Below are positions 63,364 to 64,000 of a stretch of 64,000 nt of DNA, one piece after another; the first letter of the stretch is position 1, and each line of letters starts with the position of its first letter. A program made the translations under genes and the position numbers. The notes beneath the pieces are model-generated. The model had not been told where the DNA came from. It did no database searches and saw only the letters and a list, made by a program, of their open reading frames with translations. The DNA lies in contig NZ_WMBA01000027.1 in the NCBI RefSeq assembly GCF_009707865.1, positions 28,598 to 92,597 of the forward strand. Direction: 5' to 3'. This DNA is from Amycolatopsis pithecellobii (GTDB taxonomy: Bacteria; Actinomycetota; Actinomycetes; Mycobacteriales; Pseudonocardiaceae).

Positions 63364-64000
63364 TCAAGCGCCCATGCCTGTTTCCGGGAACAACGCCAGC
63401 AACCACGTTGCGATGAGCAGACCGGGCCCGTGCGGCACCCCGCGCTCCCAGCGGCGCACCACCGCGAGGACAGCGGTGGTCAACGCGGCGAGTACCGCGG
63501 CCAGCACCGGCGCGGCCCAGCTCACCGCACCGAGCACGGCGCCGAGCGCTCCCGACAGCTTCACGTCCCCCGCCCCGAGCGAACGGCGCGAGAGGGCATG
63601 GATCAGTAGGTGCAGACCACCGAAGGCCATCGCGGCCACGAGAGCACGCACCAGCAGGCCGAGGCCGGGGCCAGTCAGCGCGGCGGTGCTGAGGGCCACC
63701 GCGAGGATCGGGTACGCGGGCAGGGTGAGCGTGTCGGGAAGGCGACGGTGGCGAAGGTCCGCGGCCGCCAGCGGCGCGCCCAATGCGCCGACCGCCAACG
63801 GGACCGGAAGCCACCACGACGGCAGTTCGCCGTCGAGCCAGCGCCACGCCGTGATCAGCCCGAGCACGGCAGCGAGTGCGGCTACCGGGACGGCGGGTAC
63901 GGGGGCGGGCGCGCGGGCACGGGCGAGGACAGCGGTGGCAAGCGAGGCAAGAGCGGCGGTGGCCGTGGCGATGAGAACGGCGAGGGTGATGGTTGGTGCG
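63364..64000 (-). CDS. Prepilin peptidase (A24 family), 5' end beyond the window
   Basis: The frame stays open to the right edge, giving at least 212 residues; an internal GTG at 63867 is not needed as a start. The additional upstream residues (TLAVLIATATAALASLATAV) form another transmembrane helix. Both catalytic Asp motifs are present: AADLRHRRLPD and GAGDVKLSGALGA (GxGDxK). Such enzymes cut type IV prepilin or pilin-like leader peptides; the short form without the Cys-rich methylase domain is usual in actinobacteria. It lies 33 bp upstream of aroC on the same strand. Confidence 0.85.
   Translation of the reverse strand, partial: APTITLAVLIATATAALASLATAVLARARAPAPVPAVPVAALAAVLGLITAWRWLDGELPSWWLPVPLAVGALGAPLAAADLRHRRLPDTLTLPAYPILAVALSTAALTGPGLGLLVRALVAAMAFGGLHLLIHALSRRSLGAGDVKLSGALGAVLGAVSWAAPVLAAVLAALTTAVLAVVRRWERGVPHGPGLLIATWLLALFPETGMGA

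Overview
The window is very GC-rich, dense, high-GC Gram-positive DNA. The gene orders whiA-yvcK-rapZ-uvrC, pyrR-pyrB-pyrC-carA-carB-pyrF-mihF-gmk-rpoZ-coaBC-metK-priA-fmt-rsmB-rpe-rib and aroC-aroK-aroB-aroQ-pepQ-efp-nusB-bldD are typical of Actinobacteria. RbpA, OpcA, mIHF, WhiA, BldD and a glucosyl-3-phosphoglycerate synthase fit this. BldD together with dispersed short GC-rich repeats points to a filamentous actinomycete, most likely Pseudonocardiaceae (Amycolatopsis-like). The family assignment is inference; no rRNA is present to prove it.
Layout: (1) 1-1.1 kb: the start of a HelD/HelR-type RNA polymerase-recycling helicase (cut by the window edge) and a mazEF toxin-antitoxin pair. (2) 1.1-10.5 kb: ctaB, diverging from a pentose-phosphate operon tkt-tal-pgi-zwf-opcA-pgl with 4-bp overlaps. 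(3) 10.6-16 kb: an orphan histidine kinase, a 22-bp minisatellite, then rbpA, secG and the lower-glycolysis genes gap-pgk-tpiA. (4) 16-25.5 kb, the accessory part: an HTH_42 winged-helix protein, a three-gene operon built like a MukBEF/Wadjet (JetABC) SMC complex but with no visible JetD nuclease, a divergent flavin/F420-type oxidoreductase and a 2OG-Fe(II) oxygenase. (5) 25.5-33 kb: gpgS, the coupled operon uvrC-rapZ-yvcK-whiA, a vapBC pair and xthA. (6) 33-45.5 kb: riboflavin genes without ribD, rpe, a flavoprotein, rsmB, fmt, a degenerate priA, metK, coaBC, rpoZ, gmk, mihF. (7) 45.6-54.6 kb: the complete UMP-synthesis operon behind a recognisable PyrR-binding RNA loop, then bldD in the opposite direction. 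(8) 55-64 kb: nusB-efp-pepQ, a small membrane protein, a secreted beta-propeller lipoprotein, a GNAT enzyme, the shikimate genes and a prepilin peptidase that runs off the right edge.
Most of the window is conserved housekeeping DNA. The candidate unusual system is the SMC-like operon at 17295-24164. Its ATPase has a good P-loop and an SGGQ signature, but Asn stands where the catalytic Glu normally follows the Walker B Asp. A perfect 14-bp inverted repeat sits in its divergent promoter region, a 184-bp gap splits the operon, and its 3' end abuts a cluster of the same repeat that forms the minisatellite at 11.9 kb.
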